From Nocardioides luteus (GTDB taxonomy: Bacteria > Actinomycetota > Actinomycetes > Propionibacteriales > Nocardioidaceae): DNA of 64,000 nucleotides. Where the stretch lies: the NCBI RefSeq assembly GCF_000960475.2, contig NZ_JZDQ02000002.1:124001-188000 (forward strand). Reading direction: 5' to 3'. The notes below the pieces were generated by a model. The model saw only the letters and a list, made by a program, of their open reading frames with translations. It was not told where the DNA came from and searched no databases. How positions within the stretch are numbered: position 1 is the first letter of the stretch; each line of letters opens with the position of its first letter. The translations under genes and the position numbers were made by a program. Shown here in pieces: positions 44,391 through 54,081 of the stretch.

Positions 44391-45920
44391 ATGCGGCCCC
44401 GGCACGTCAATCCATCCCGTGTACGCCTGCGCCAGGAGATGGCGCGCTTCGCCAAAGGCACCAAGCGTGGCATGCGTGTGCTCGACGCCGGGGCCGGACG
44501 TTCGCCCTATCGGGGGCTGTTCAAGCACGCCCACTACGAGGCCGCTGACTTCGCTCAGCTCAGCTCGGCGTACGCACCCCTGGACTACGTCTGCGACATC
44601 ACCGACATCCCGGTCGACGACGGCCACTTCGACCGGGTGATCTGCAACCAGGTCCTCGAGCACGTGCCCGAGCCGGAGAAGGCCGTCGCCGAGCTCTACC
44701 GGGTGCTCAAGCCCGGCGGCCGGATCTTCCTCTCCGCGCCGCTCTTCTTCGCCGAGCACCAGAAGCCCTACGACTTCTTCCGCTACACGCAGTTCTCGCT
44801 ACGGAAGATGTTCGAGGAGACAGGCTTCGAGATCGCCCGGATGAACTGGCTCGAGGGCTACTTCGGGACGGTCGCCTACAGCTACCAGCTGATGGCGAAG
44901 AACCTCCCCGAGAGCGTCGACGAGCTCCGCGGGCGGGGACTGCGCTGGAAGCTCGCCTACGTCGCCCCGATCGTGCTCCTCAACCGGAAGCTCGCCGTCC
45001 ACCTCAGCCGCCTCTACGCCAGGCTCGAGGTCTCCGGCCGACGCTTCGAGCGCGGGATGCCGAAGAACTACGTCGTGGTCGCGCGCAAGCCGCTCACGGA
45101 GACGCCCACCGCATCGGCGCGGCCGGAGACCGAGAAGAAGGTCGCCCGGACCACCGCCGACCTCGAGGCCGAGGTCGAGCGGCTGAGGGCGGAGACCATC
45201 CGCACCCGGGAGTCCGTACGCGACCCCCTGGCCGACCTCCCGCTGCCCGCCGAGGTCCGCACCGTCCTCGACGGCGTCCGAGCCGAGCACCTCACCTACC
45301 TCAAGCCCGAGAACCTCGAGGTGCTCGCGCGCCAGGTGCTGGACGCCGACCTCCAGGACCGGCCGGGGCTGATCATCGAGACCGGGGCCGCGCTCGGCGG
45401 CTCCGCGATCGTGATGGCGGCGGCGAAGGACCCGAAGCGGCCGATGAAGGTCTACGACGTGTTCGGGATGATCCCGGAGCCGTCCGAGCGCGACGGCGAG
45501 GACGTGCACCAGCGCTACCGCACCATCGTCAGCGGTGCCTCGAAGGGGATCGGCGGGGAGACCTACTACGGCTACCGCGACAACCTCTACGACGAGGTCA
45601 GCGCCTCGTTCGCCCGCCACGGGATCGACCCGGCCGAGCACAACGTCGAGCTGGTGCAGGGCCTGTTCCAGGACACGCTGCGGATCGACGAGCCGGTGGC
45701 CTTCGCCCACCTCGACGGCGACTGGTACGAGTCGACGATGACCTGCCTGGAGCGGATCGTCCCGCACCTCGTCGTGGGCGGCCGGATCGTCCTGGACGAC
45801 TACTTCCACTACAGCGGGTGCCGCGACGCGGTCGACGAGTACTTCCAGGGCCGGCCCGGGTTCCGGCTGGAGCGGCGGATGAAACTCCACGTGGTCCGTG
45901 TAGGCGAAAAAGGCCTGTAG
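44391..45920 (+). CDS. two-domain methyltransferase (class I plus TylF/MycF-like)
   Basis: 509 residues. The first domain (about 20-230) is a class I methyltransferase: MRVLDAGAGRSPYRGLF, then VDDGHFDRVICNQVLEHVPEP. A charged helical linker (about 245-275) joins a second domain (about 280-505) like TylF/MycF macrocin O-methyltransferases, with GLIIETGAALGGSAIVMAAA and the metal-binding FAHLDGDWYES and RIVLDDYFHYSGCRDAV. Such enzymes methylate sugar hydroxyls. In this locus the targets are presumably glycosyl residues of the wall polymer. Only ten bases separate the start from the MITE, so the element may have altered its expression. Confidence 0.82.
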   Translation: MRPRHVNPSRVRLRQEMARFAKGTKRGMRVLDAGAGRSPYRGLFKHAHYEAADFAQLSSAYAPLDYVCDITDIPVDDGHFDRVICNQVLEHVPEPEKAVAELYRVLKPGGRIFLSAPLFFAEHQKPYDFFRYTQFSLRKMFEETGFEIARMNWLEGYFGTVAYSYQLMAKNLPESVDELRGRGLRWKLAYVAPIVLLNRKLAVHLSRLYARLEVSGRRFERGMPKNYVVVARKPLTETPTASARPETEKKVARTTADLEAEVERLRAETIRTRESVRDPLADLPLPAEVRTVLDGVRAEHLTYLKPENLEVLARQVLDADLQDRPGLIIETGAALGGSAIVMAAAKDPKRPMKVYDVFGMIPEPSERDGEDVHQRYRTIVSGASKGIGGETYYGYRDNLYDEVSASFARHGIDPAEHNVELVQGLFQDTLRIDEPVAFAHLDGDWYESTMTCLERIVPHLVVGGRIVLDDYFHYSGCRDAVDEYFQGRPGFRLERRMKLHVVRVGEKGL

Positions 45921-45948
45921 GAATACCCGGTTAACCGGGTATTCCTAC
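45917..45948. terminator. 32-bp perfect palindrome between convergent genes
   Basis: GTAGGAATACCCGGTT followed by its exact complement, centred on GGTTAACC, with no unpaired loop. It overlaps the stop codon of the methyltransferase and lies eight bases past the stop of the glycosyltransferase gene. It works as a terminator in either direction. Confidence 0.8.
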
Positions 45949-45955
45949 ACCCGGA

Positions 45956-47893
45956 TCAGCGTCGCTGCAGGTGCAGCACGTCGTTCGGACCGAACGACAC
46001 CTCGAAGTTCGGCCGTACGTCACGCGGCCGGCCGAGCCTGGTCTGCCAGTTCCAGTTGTGGACGGTGAACCGGAGCCGCAGGTCCAGGTTGCGGGAGTCG
46101 GCGGAGAACTCCTCGAAGACCTCGGCGAGGTCGAACCGGGAGGAGAGCCGGAAGGCGCCCCGGCCCTCGGGCGAGACCTCGAGCGGCAGCGAGGCGACCT
46201 CGCCGGTCTCGTTGCAGACGGCGTCGAGGGTGACGATCCGGTCGGCCATCACGCCCTTGGGCCACTCGCCGATCACGTGGAGCGTGGCGTCGAAACGGAG
46301 CGTACGGGAGTCGCGGAAGGCCGCCGAGCTCGCCTGGGTGCGCCCCAGCCGGCTGGCCGGACCGGGGAGCCGGGTCGCGACACCCTCGGGCATCGGCCGC
46401 GCCCAGCCGAGGGCGTGGACGTCGAGGCGGGCACGTGCCTTCTCGATCCGGCCGGGCCGCTGCGCGACCGCGCCCTCGAAGGCGACCCGCCAGTCCTCGA
46501 GGAAGGCGCGCCAGGTGTGCTTGCTCGCCTTCTCCAGCGCCTTGCGGGACATCTCGGCCACCATCTCGGGGGCGTCGATCATCCGGATGCAGCGCTCGGC
46601 GACGGCGTCGATGTCCTCGGCCTCGACGATGAAGCCGTCGACACCGTCGCTGATCTGCTCGCGCGGACCGTAGTTGATGTCGTAGCTGATCACCGGGCAG
46701 CCGAAGGAGAGCGACTCGAGCGTCGCCAGGGGGTAGCCCTCGTTGACGCTGGTCATGATGAAGCCGGTGGCGTGCAGCAGCGCTTCCTTGGCCCGCGGGT
46801 CGTGGCCCATGAGCTGGACGTTCTTGCCGACGTCGAGGGTCTCGATCAGGTCCGCGAGCGGCTTGTAGAGCTTGCCGTCGCCGTAGATCTGGAACTTGGC
46901 CTCGGGCCGCTTCTCGATCACCTTCGCGAAGGCCTTGATGGCGTGCTCGAGGCGCTTCTGCGGCTCGAGGCGGGCGACGGTGACGAAGGTCGCCGGCTCG
47001 CGCTCGGGCATGGTCTCGGGCAGCTCCGGCAGCTCGACCGGGTTGGGCACGACGAACCGGTGCGAGGTCGAGCCGTAGCGCATCGCGATGTGCTCGGACT
47101 GGCGGTGGGTCAGGTTCACGAGGGCGTCGTACTCGTGGATGTTGTCGAGCAGCGGCGCGTACTTGCCCGAGAGCTGGGAGTTCCAGCGCCGCTCCTTCAC
47201 CACATGGTTGTTGTGCATGAGGTGGAGGAAGTAGAAGCGGTCGTCCTGGCGGGGCATGACGTCACGCAGCGCGAACCGGGAGTCGGTCACGAAGAAGACC
47301 CGCTCGGCGTCGCCGGCGAGGATCTCGAACCAGTGCCACAGCCAGCCGCCGACGGTCTCCCAGGACCGGATCGGAAGCCCCTCGGCGTCGGTCAGGATGT
47401 AGGGCACCCGGGACGCGGCGGGGGCACCCGGACCGGGCGCGCGCAGGTAGATCGACCCGTCGGCGCGACGGTAGTCGCGCGCCAGGTCCTTCCCCGACTG
47501 GGAGTGAGCGGTGTAGTAGACGGTGCCGTCCGGGTGGAGCACGTCCGAGGTGGTCGTGCCGGGCACCTCGGCCAGTCGCCCACCGAGCGCGGCGACGGAC
47601 TCGTCGGGCTCGTCGGTGGGGGTGTGCTGGCGATACCACTCGTAGAGGTTGAGCAGTTCCATGCCCTCGATCAGCTGGCCCGAGTCGCGCAGCACCTGGC
47701 GCACCTCGTCGTAGACGGGCTTCGACTCGGTGGTCAGCAGCGTGGTCGGGATCCCGGTGTGCTGCGTGATCAGCCGGTTGCGCATGATCATCGCCCGGGT
47801 CTGCCCACCGAACTTCGTCGCGATCTCGTTGCACATCGTGAGGTAGCGGCCCTCAGGGAGCGCGACCTGCTCGCGGGGGTTGGGGATCGGCAT
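45956..47893 (-). CDS. GT4 glycosyltransferase, TagE/TarM-like
   Basis: 645 residues. GT-B fold retaining enzyme with VARLEPQKRLEHAIKAFAK near 310 and the donor-binding EGYPLATLESLSFGCPVISYD near 400. The N-terminal half (HLMHNNHVV, LDNIHEYDALVNLTHRQ) resembles poly(glycerol-phosphate) alpha-glucosyltransferases TagE and ribitol-phosphate GlcNAc transferase TarM. A further 130 residues at the C-terminus form a beta-rich extra domain. No membrane segment is present, so it acts in the cytoplasm on the undecorated polymer. It faces the methyltransferase gene convergently. Confidence 0.82.
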   Translation of the reverse strand: MPIPNPREQVALPEGRYLTMCNEIATKFGGQTRAMIMRNRLITQHTGIPTTLLTTESKPVYDEVRQVLRDSGQLIEGMELLNLYEWYRQHTPTDEPDESVAALGGRLAEVPGTTTSDVLHPDGTVYYTAHSQSGKDLARDYRRADGSIYLRAPGPGAPAASRVPYILTDAEGLPIRSWETVGGWLWHWFEILAGDAERVFFVTDSRFALRDVMPRQDDRFYFLHLMHNNHVVKERRWNSQLSGKYAPLLDNIHEYDALVNLTHRQSEHIAMRYGSTSHRFVVPNPVELPELPETMPEREPATFVTVARLEPQKRLEHAIKAFAKVIEKRPEAKFQIYGDGKLYKPLADLIETLDVGKNVQLMGHDPRAKEALLHATGFIMTSVNEGYPLATLESLSFGCPVISYDINYGPREQISDGVDGFIVEAEDIDAVAERCIRMIDAPEMVAEMSRKALEKASKHTWRAFLEDWRVAFEGAVAQRPGRIEKARARLDVHALGWARPMPEGVATRLPGPASRLGRTQASSAAFRDSRTLRFDATLHVIGEWPKGVMADRIVTLDAVCNETGEVASLPLEVSPEGRGAFRLSSRFDLAEVFEEFSADSRNLDLRLRFTVHNWNWQTRLGRPRDVRPNFEVSFGPNDVLHLQRR

Positions 47894-48040
47894 GCGCAGA
47901 GGTTAGTCGGCGTCTTTGGGGATTGCCGATTCTTCGGGCAGGATATCCGGTCTGGATCATAGGGGGGACCGTGTGAACGGACCGCGAACAACGCGGCTCC
48001 GCCCAACGACAATGCGTCGAACCATCAATGAAGGAGTCCC

Positions 48041-50386
48041 ATGGCCAGCCCAGCTCGACGACTCGCTCGCCAGCTGCTTCCCGAGCGCCTGCGTCAGAGC
48101 CTGACCGCCCGGGTCCCGTCCATCTCGGAGGGCGCACCGCAGCCCGCGAAGCCGGCACCGATCTCGATCGAGGTCGAGCCGCTCGTCGTCGCCGCTGACC
48201 TCGAGGGTGCGGTCAACGCGGCCGGCGGGGGCTTCTACGAGCGCGCCTGGGCCCTCTTCCAGGGCATCCCGGTGGAGCAGTGGGCCGCGAAGGCCGCCGA
48301 CGAGTACGTCATGTCCGGCCTCCACGTCGACCCCGACGCCACCCGCGCGACCCTGCGCGACCTCGCCGAGTCCGGCGCTGCGTACGTCCCGGGCCGCGCG
48401 TGGCTCGCGATGACCAGCCGCGTCTTCGGCTTCGGCGACCAGGAGCTGGCCCGCAGCCTCTACGCCCGGCTCGACGAGGCCGTCGGCGACGGCACCAAGG
48501 GCGACACCAAGTGGGTCGTCGAGAGCCGTGACTGGCTGCGCTCGTGGGTCGCCGCCGACAACGACGAGCCCGAGGCCCCGGCCGCGCCGGAGGGCACCGT
48601 CTCCTACGCCGTCGTCGACTACGGCCACCCCGGCCGCTCCCGTGCCTCGGCCAACATCGGCGACCACGTCCAGACCCTCGCCTCCCTCGGTCACGTGGTG
48701 CGCCACAAGGACCTGGAGTTCACCGGCGAGTCCGAGCTCGACGACCTCGCCGAGCGGCTGCGCGACCGGGTCCGTCCCGAGCGCGTACGCGAGGGCCTCT
48801 CGGCCAAGGTCCAGCTGATGACCCTCCAGCGCGACGCGTCGATGTACCAGCCGGTCCCGAAGGACACCTGGATGCTCGGCTTCGGGTGGTACATGCACCC
48901 CATCTTCGAGATGCGCTACGGGATGCCGTTCCACAAGAACCTGCGCCCGATCTTCGTCTCGTTCCACTGCAGCACCCGCGCCATGATGACCGACGAGACG
49001 ATCGACTACCTGAAGCAGTACGCCCCGATCGGCTGCCGCGACTGGACGACCGTCGACATCCTGCTCTCCGTCGGCGTGCCCGCCTTCTTCTCCGGCTGCC
49101 TCACCACCACGGTCTCGACGGTCTTCCCCGACGCCACCGAGCTCCCCGGCCCGGACGCTCCCGTCGGCTACGTCGACGTCTTCGACGGCTCCATCCCCGA
49201 GGGTGCCCCGACCTACGCCCAGGGTGGCCTCGACGAGGTCCGGTTCCGTCCGTTCGTGCAGAACATCGACGACGCGATCACGATGCTCGAGGGCTACCGC
49301 CGCGACCACCGCAAGCTGGTCACCAGCCGCCTGCACTGCTACCTGCCCGGTCGCAGCATCGGCATCGACATCGACTTCCGTCCGAAGAACCTCTCCGACC
49401 CCCGCTTCGCCGGCCTCAACCCGCTCACGCCGGACGAGTTCGACGGCATCCGGGAGAGCATGAACGACCGGCTCGAGAAGATCCTCACCAAGATCTTCTC
49501 CGGCGCGAGCGTCGAGGACGTCTACACGCTGTGGCGCGAGATGAACGCCGCCGAGGTCGAGATCGCCCGTGAGCGCCGCGCCGGCGCCCGCAAGGTCGGC
49601 GAGCTGGTCAGCTCGATCGCCGAGGACGTACGCAGCAACCCGGTCAGGACCCCGGAGCAGGTCCCGGCCGACGCCATCCACGTCGCCGTCTCGGCCCGCC
49701 CGAAGCAGCGCCCGAAGCTGCGCCGGCTGATCAAGTCGATCGCGGCGTACTCGTCCCGTCCGGTCCACCTGTGGGTCCACACCGGCGGCACCGACCTGCG
49801 GCTCGACGAGCTCGCCCGGCCGGGCATCACGCTCAGCGCGCTGGACGTCTCCGGCTTCGACGGCATCAAGCAGCCCGACGGCAGCCTGCTGCCGATCGGC
49901 CAGCTCGAGCGGCTCGTGGTCGCCGACCTGCTCCCCGACGTGGACAAGCTCGTGATCCTGCCGGTCTCCGCGGTGCTCACCGAGGACATCGCCGGCCTGG
50001 CCGACACCGACCTCGAGGGCAACCTGCTGGCTGCCACCGACGTCGTCGGCACCCGCGGGGTCAGCGGCTTCCAGCAGATCCACGCCGCCGCCAACAAGCA
50101 GGCCGAGCGCACCACCGAGGCGGCCGAGCTGCGTCGTGACGGCCACCAGCGGCACGCCTTCGACTTCGACGCCTTCGACATCGAGGTGCTCGTGCTCGAC
50201 GCCAAGCAGTGGCGCGACAAGGGCCTGCTCGCCTCGCTGGCGCCCTACGTCGAGACCTACGGGATGACCTACCGCAACGTGGTCCTCCTCGAGGTCGGCC
50301 CGCACCGTACGGTCCTGCCGGAGCGCTGGAACGCGATCCCCGGCAAGACCTCGGTGAACAAGCCGGCTCTGGCCCGGCTGCCGTGA
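48041..50386 (+). CDS. polysaccharide pyruvyltransferase - GT8-like fusion
   Basis: 781 residues. The middle part (about 180-490) is a polysaccharide pyruvyl transferase domain: ASANIGDHVQTLASL, then FVSFHCSTRAMMTD, IGCRDWTTVDILL, FFSGCLTTTV and TSRLHCYLPG, the donor region for phosphoenolpyruvate. The C-terminal part (about 545-781) resembles a GT8 glycosyltransferase (VAVSARPKQRPKLRRLIKSIAAYS, ending RWNAIPGKTSVNKP). The first 180 residues are helical and unassigned. The product would add a sugar and a pyruvate ketal to the wall polymer. It is followed by a strong terminator. Confidence 0.8.
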   Translation: MASPARRLARQLLPERLRQSLTARVPSISEGAPQPAKPAPISIEVEPLVVAADLEGAVNAAGGGFYERAWALFQGIPVEQWAAKAADEYVMSGLHVDPDATRATLRDLAESGAAYVPGRAWLAMTSRVFGFGDQELARSLYARLDEAVGDGTKGDTKWVVESRDWLRSWVAADNDEPEAPAAPEGTVSYAVVDYGHPGRSRASANIGDHVQTLASLGHVVRHKDLEFTGESELDDLAERLRDRVRPERVREGLSAKVQLMTLQRDASMYQPVPKDTWMLGFGWYMHPIFEMRYGMPFHKNLRPIFVSFHCSTRAMMTDETIDYLKQYAPIGCRDWTTVDILLSVGVPAFFSGCLTTTVSTVFPDATELPGPDAPVGYVDVFDGSIPEGAPTYAQGGLDEVRFRPFVQNIDDAITMLEGYRRDHRKLVTSRLHCYLPGRSIGIDIDFRPKNLSDPRFAGLNPLTPDEFDGIRESMNDRLEKILTKIFSGASVEDVYTLWREMNAAEVEIARERRAGARKVGELVSSIAEDVRSNPVRTPEQVPADAIHVAVSARPKQRPKLRRLIKSIAAYSSRPVHLWVHTGGTDLRLDELARPGITLSALDVSGFDGIKQPDGSLLPIGQLERLVVADLLPDVDKLVILPVSAVLTEDIAGLADTDLEGNLLAATDVVGTRGVSGFQQIHAAANKQAERTTEAAELRRDGHQRHAFDFDAFDIEVLVLDAKQWRDKGLLASLAPYVETYGMTYRNVVLLEVGPHRTVLPERWNAIPGKTSVNKPALARLP

Positions 50387-50409
50387 TCCTGGGCTGAGCC
50401 CACCAGCAC

Positions 50410-50445
50410 CGATGGCGCGTCCCCCTCGCGGGGGACGCGCCATCG
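50410..50445. terminator. strong bidirectional terminator
   Basis: Perfect 16-bp stem (CGATGGCGCGTCCCCC and its complement) with a TCGC loop, followed by TCGTTTTC in the plus direction, between the convergent pyruvyltransferase and polymerase genes. Confidence 0.85.
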
Positions 50446-50459
50446 TCGTTTTCGGGACC

Positions 50460-53400
50460 TCAGGGCTTGTCGAAGAAGGCCTCGACGACCCGCTCGGTCG
50501 CCTTGCCGTCCTGGGTGTACTGGTACTTCGCGTTGAACGCCGCGATCCGGTCGCGGTAGTCGGCCTCGAGCCGGTCCAGGTCGGAGAGCGCCGCGACGAC
50601 CTCCTCGGCGGTGTCGAGCATCGGCCCGGGGGCGGTGTCGGCGTAGTCGTAGAGGAAGCCGCGGATGCCGCCGGTGTAGTCGGACAGGTCGGGCACCAGG
50701 AACACCATCGGCCGGCCGGTGAGGGCGAAGTCGAAGCGCAGGCTGGAGTAGTCGAGCACCGCGGCGTCGGAGGCCAGGATCAGGTCGTTGATCTCCGGGT
50801 AGTCGGTGACGTCGATGATCCGGGCGGTGCGCTCGCTGCGCTCGCTCCCCTTGGAGTTGAACCGGTGGCCGCGCAGCAGGATGACGTACTCGTCGCCCAG
50901 CGCCTCACTGGCCGCGACCACGTCGAGGTGCTCGACCATCTTCGCCGAGCGGTAGTTGAGCGCCAGGTGGTCGCGCCAGGTCGGGGCGTAGAGGACCACC
51001 TTCTGGTGGGAGCCGATGCCGAGCAGGTTGCGCGTACGCTCGCGGGCCTCCTCCGCCGACGGGAGCACGAGCGCGTCGTCGCGCGGGTAGCCCTCGCTGT
51101 GGATCGGGCCGTCGTAGGCGTACTCCTCGCGGTAGTAGCGGTCCATCTCCGGCGTCGGGGTGAGGATCAGGTCCCACCCGGCGGTCGTGCGGTCGAGCTC
51201 GGCCTCGCAGCGCAGCGGCGAGAACATCTTGGCGCGCCACATCCGCAGGCCCATCGACTTGGCCGGGTAGCCGTGGAAGGTCTGCAGGAACCGCTGACCC
51301 TCCCGCTTGTGCCACCAACGGTCGAAGTCGATGTTCTGGACGAGGTATTTCGCGGTGCCGATGACCCGATACCAGTCCGGGCTCTGCAGCACGACCGGGA
51401 CACCGCCCTCGGGCACCCGGGACGCGTGGTCGGCGACGCCCCAGTAGAGGGTCAGGTCGGGCCGGGTGCGACGCAGGTGCTCGTGGATCGCGAGCTGGGA
51501 GTCGGTGGCCGTCGAGCCGGCGTAGGTCGAGAGGTACACCGCGGACTCGTCGATCGGCTCCTCGGCCGCCAGGACGCGCTCGCGGGCGAGGTTGTGGGCG
51601 TAGCTGCCGGCGTGGTCGACGGGGATCGGCGGCTGCAGGGTGATCCCGGGGCCGCTGCCGTTGACCGGGCGCAGCCGGACCTCGTCACTGGTCTGGAACT
51701 CGGCCTGGTGCTCGAGGAACGCGTTGGTGTGGCGTACGTTGCCCGGGCGCTTGGCGCCGCAGGTGAGCTGGAACTGGTAGACGCCGCTGGGCAGGACGGA
51801 CTCGCCCAGGCCCCACTCGTCCCAGCGGAGCGAGAAGACGACCTCGAACTCGGCGGCACCGGTGTCGATCTTGACGGTCTCGCTGTGCCGCGAGCCGGAG
51901 AGGGTCAGGCGGGCGTGCTTCGGGATCGAGCTGAGCCAGTGGCCGCGGACGGTGATGCGGCCCTCGCCGAGCTCGACACGGTCGACCGCGACGGTGTCGG
52001 CGACCTCGATGATCTGGGCATAGCCGCGGCCGTCGCGCGAGGCCAGCACGCTGCCACCGCGTTCGCCGGTCCACGGCTCGCCGAGCGGGTCGGTCCAGAC
52101 GATCCGGCCCGAGGTCCCGTCCTCGAGCGTCTCCAGCCGCCAGGCGGCGGGCGCTCCCGGCTCGACGGCACCGTGGGCGGGGAGGGTGAGCGTGACCGTG
52201 CCGTCGTGGACCGGCGCCTCGACGCGTACGCCGCCACCGATCGCCCGCACGGCCTGCGGAAGCTCACCGGCGAGCGTCAGGGAGACGGTGCGGCCCTCGA
52301 CCTGCACCTGCTCCAGCGAGGTGGCCGGCGTCGGGACGGCGCGGAAGCTGAGCTGGTCGAGGTAGCGGTCGCAGGCCACCGACAGACCGGAGGAGGTGTG
52401 GACCCGGGGCCGGTAGCGCGTCGCCAGGTTGCCTGCGGGGCCGCGGGTGTCGACCTGGACCTCGCTGGTGGTGCGGACGACGCCGTCGACGTCGACGGTG
52501 ACCTCGAGGTGCCAGCGGCCGGAGGTGAGCTGGGAGAGGTCGACCTCGGTGCGGCAGCCACCCGGGCGGTAGTCCTGGTACTTGTGGCCGATGGTCATGT
52601 TGGCCTGCGCGTCGTAGCGCGGCGTCACAGTCAGCTCGATCGGGTCGGGGAGCACCGTGTCGGGGTCGCTCGCGAAGCCGTCCTCGTCGTCCATGTCGAC
52701 CAGGTCCGGCACCAGGCGTGCGCTGAAGACCGGGGTCTTCTCGGCGAGGTCGACGAGCTCGATCCGCGCCACCAGGTCGACCACGACCCGGTCGGAGTCG
52801 AGGGGGCGTACGTCCCGCACCAGCACCCGAGCCGGCGTCTCGTGCTCGTTGAGCGTGGTCACGGCCTCGGGGAGGTCGGTGTCGGGGAAGATCCCGTGCA
52901 CCTGGCCGTCCTCGATCCGGGTGCGCAGGTTGCCCCGCTCGAACCAGCGGGACGCGACGAACGCGGTGAGCTCCTCGCGCTGGTCGGCGAGGAGGTAGGT
53001 CAACCGGGCACGGACCTCGACCGGGAGCTTGAGCCACACCTCCGGGGAGACGTCGTGCTCGATCTCGACGACGAGCTCGCGCAGGCTGGTCCACTGCTCG
53101 GGGCTCATCCGCTCGACGTCACCGAGGATGGTGTTGGCGCGGCCGGCGAGGCCGCCGAGCGCCCAGTGGTCGCGCAGGCCGGAGCCCAGCTCGCCGATCG
53201 CGACCCACGTCGACCGGGTCTGCTCGATCCACTCCTCCATCCCGAGGGTCTGGTCGTGGAGCTGCTCGACCGGGGTGCCGTCGGCGCGGTCCATGTCGAC
53301 GCACACCGGCGCGGTGACCACGTCGAAGCGGCTGGCCTTCAGGTAGCCGTCGAAGCCGACCGCGTCGGCGCCGCCACGGCCACCGAAGCTGAAGCCCTGC

Positions 53401-54014
53401 CGGCGCCAGAACGAGGTGCGGAAGAGCCGGTTGCTCACGCCGACATCGCTCAGCGCCACCGGGAACTCGTCCAGGGTCAGACCGGAGCGGTTCTCCGCGT
53501 GCACGAGGTCGTAGGCCGGCACCACCGGCGGGGAGAGCCGCTGGCGGCTCTCGATGCGACCGACCGCGAGGTCGGAGCCGCTGGCCTCCAGCGAGGTGAC
53601 CAGCGTACGCATCGCGTTCGGGGTGAGGAGGTCGGCAGCGAGCAGGAAGCAGACGTAGGTGCCCCGGGCCGCGCGACCGCCCCGGTCTCGGGCCTCGGCC
53701 TGCGTCGCGGAGCTGTCCAGCAGCCGCAGGCGGTAGTCGTCGGGGAGGTCGGCGAGGATCTGGTCGCTCACCACGCTGGCCTGGCCGTAGGGCGCGATGA
53801 GGATCTCGAGCGTCGTATGGGTCTGCTCGCGCACGGAGAGGAGCGACTCGGCGAGATACTGCTTGTCCTGGTCGGTTACGGTCACCACGACCGAGACGAG
53901 CGGGCCGCGCTCATGGCCGAGAACGCGATGGCCGGCGTCACGAGCCAGTCGACGGACGCCCTGCGGCATCCTTCGTTCGGCGCGACGCAGGACGTCGACG
54001 ATTCCCTGACCCAT
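50460..54014 (-). CDS. GT2 - TagB/TagF-like polymerase, very large fusion
   Basis: 1184 residues from the ATG at 54014 with GAGGGA six bases upstream. An N-terminal GT2-like domain (about 38-260; PLVSVVVTVTDQDKQYLAES) has lost most of the usual DxD signal. A long beta-rich middle (about 330-790) follows that I do not recognise. The C-terminal CDP-glycerol/ribitol phosphotransferase domain (about 800-1184) has FLQTFHGYPAKSMG, LYAPTWRDH, ILLRGHRF and LDYSSLRFDFALTGRP, matching TagF/TarL. It should polymerise glycerol- or ribitol-phosphate units. With the CDP-ribitol synthase in the same locus, ribitol-phosphate is the better guess. It is about twice the length of ordinary TagF. Confidence 0.82.
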   Translation of the reverse strand: MGQGIVDVLRRAERRMPQGVRRLARDAGHRVLGHERGPLVSVVVTVTDQDKQYLAESLLSVREQTHTTLEILIAPYGQASVVSDQILADLPDDYRLRLLDSSATQAEARDRGGRAARGTYVCFLLAADLLTPNAMRTLVTSLEASGSDLAVGRIESRQRLSPPVVPAYDLVHAENRSGLTLDEFPVALSDVGVSNRLFRTSFWRRQGFSFGGRGGADAVGFDGYLKASRFDVVTAPVCVDMDRADGTPVEQLHDQTLGMEEWIEQTRSTWVAIGELGSGLRDHWALGGLAGRANTILGDVERMSPEQWTSLRELVVEIEHDVSPEVWLKLPVEVRARLTYLLADQREELTAFVASRWFERGNLRTRIEDGQVHGIFPDTDLPEAVTTLNEHETPARVLVRDVRPLDSDRVVVDLVARIELVDLAEKTPVFSARLVPDLVDMDDEDGFASDPDTVLPDPIELTVTPRYDAQANMTIGHKYQDYRPGGCRTEVDLSQLTSGRWHLEVTVDVDGVVRTTSEVQVDTRGPAGNLATRYRPRVHTSSGLSVACDRYLDQLSFRAVPTPATSLEQVQVEGRTVSLTLAGELPQAVRAIGGGVRVEAPVHDGTVTLTLPAHGAVEPGAPAAWRLETLEDGTSGRIVWTDPLGEPWTGERGGSVLASRDGRGYAQIIEVADTVAVDRVELGEGRITVRGHWLSSIPKHARLTLSGSRHSETVKIDTGAAEFEVVFSLRWDEWGLGESVLPSGVYQFQLTCGAKRPGNVRHTNAFLEHQAEFQTSDEVRLRPVNGSGPGITLQPPIPVDHAGSYAHNLARERVLAAEEPIDESAVYLSTYAGSTATDSQLAIHEHLRRTRPDLTLYWGVADHASRVPEGGVPVVLQSPDWYRVIGTAKYLVQNIDFDRWWHKREGQRFLQTFHGYPAKSMGLRMWRAKMFSPLRCEAELDRTTAGWDLILTPTPEMDRYYREEYAYDGPIHSEGYPRDDALVLPSAEEARERTRNLLGIGSHQKVVLYAPTWRDHLALNYRSAKMVEHLDVVAASEALGDEYVILLRGHRFNSKGSERSERTARIIDVTDYPEINDLILASDAAVLDYSSLRFDFALTGRPMVFLVPDLSDYTGGIRGFLYDYADTAPGPMLDTAEEVVAALSDLDRLEADYRDRIAAFNAKYQYTQDGKATERVVEAFFDKP

Positions 54015-54081
54015 GCACATTCCCTCTCGGTTCGGGGGGCGACCCGGATGACGCACCCGCGAATCTGATCGAATCCAGAGG

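Noticed and set aside
50460..54068. 1218-codon plus-strand frame opposite the TagF-like gene
   Set aside because: It is antisense to a gene with clear TagF motifs, and its Val/Asp/Gly/Arg-rich translation has no domain.
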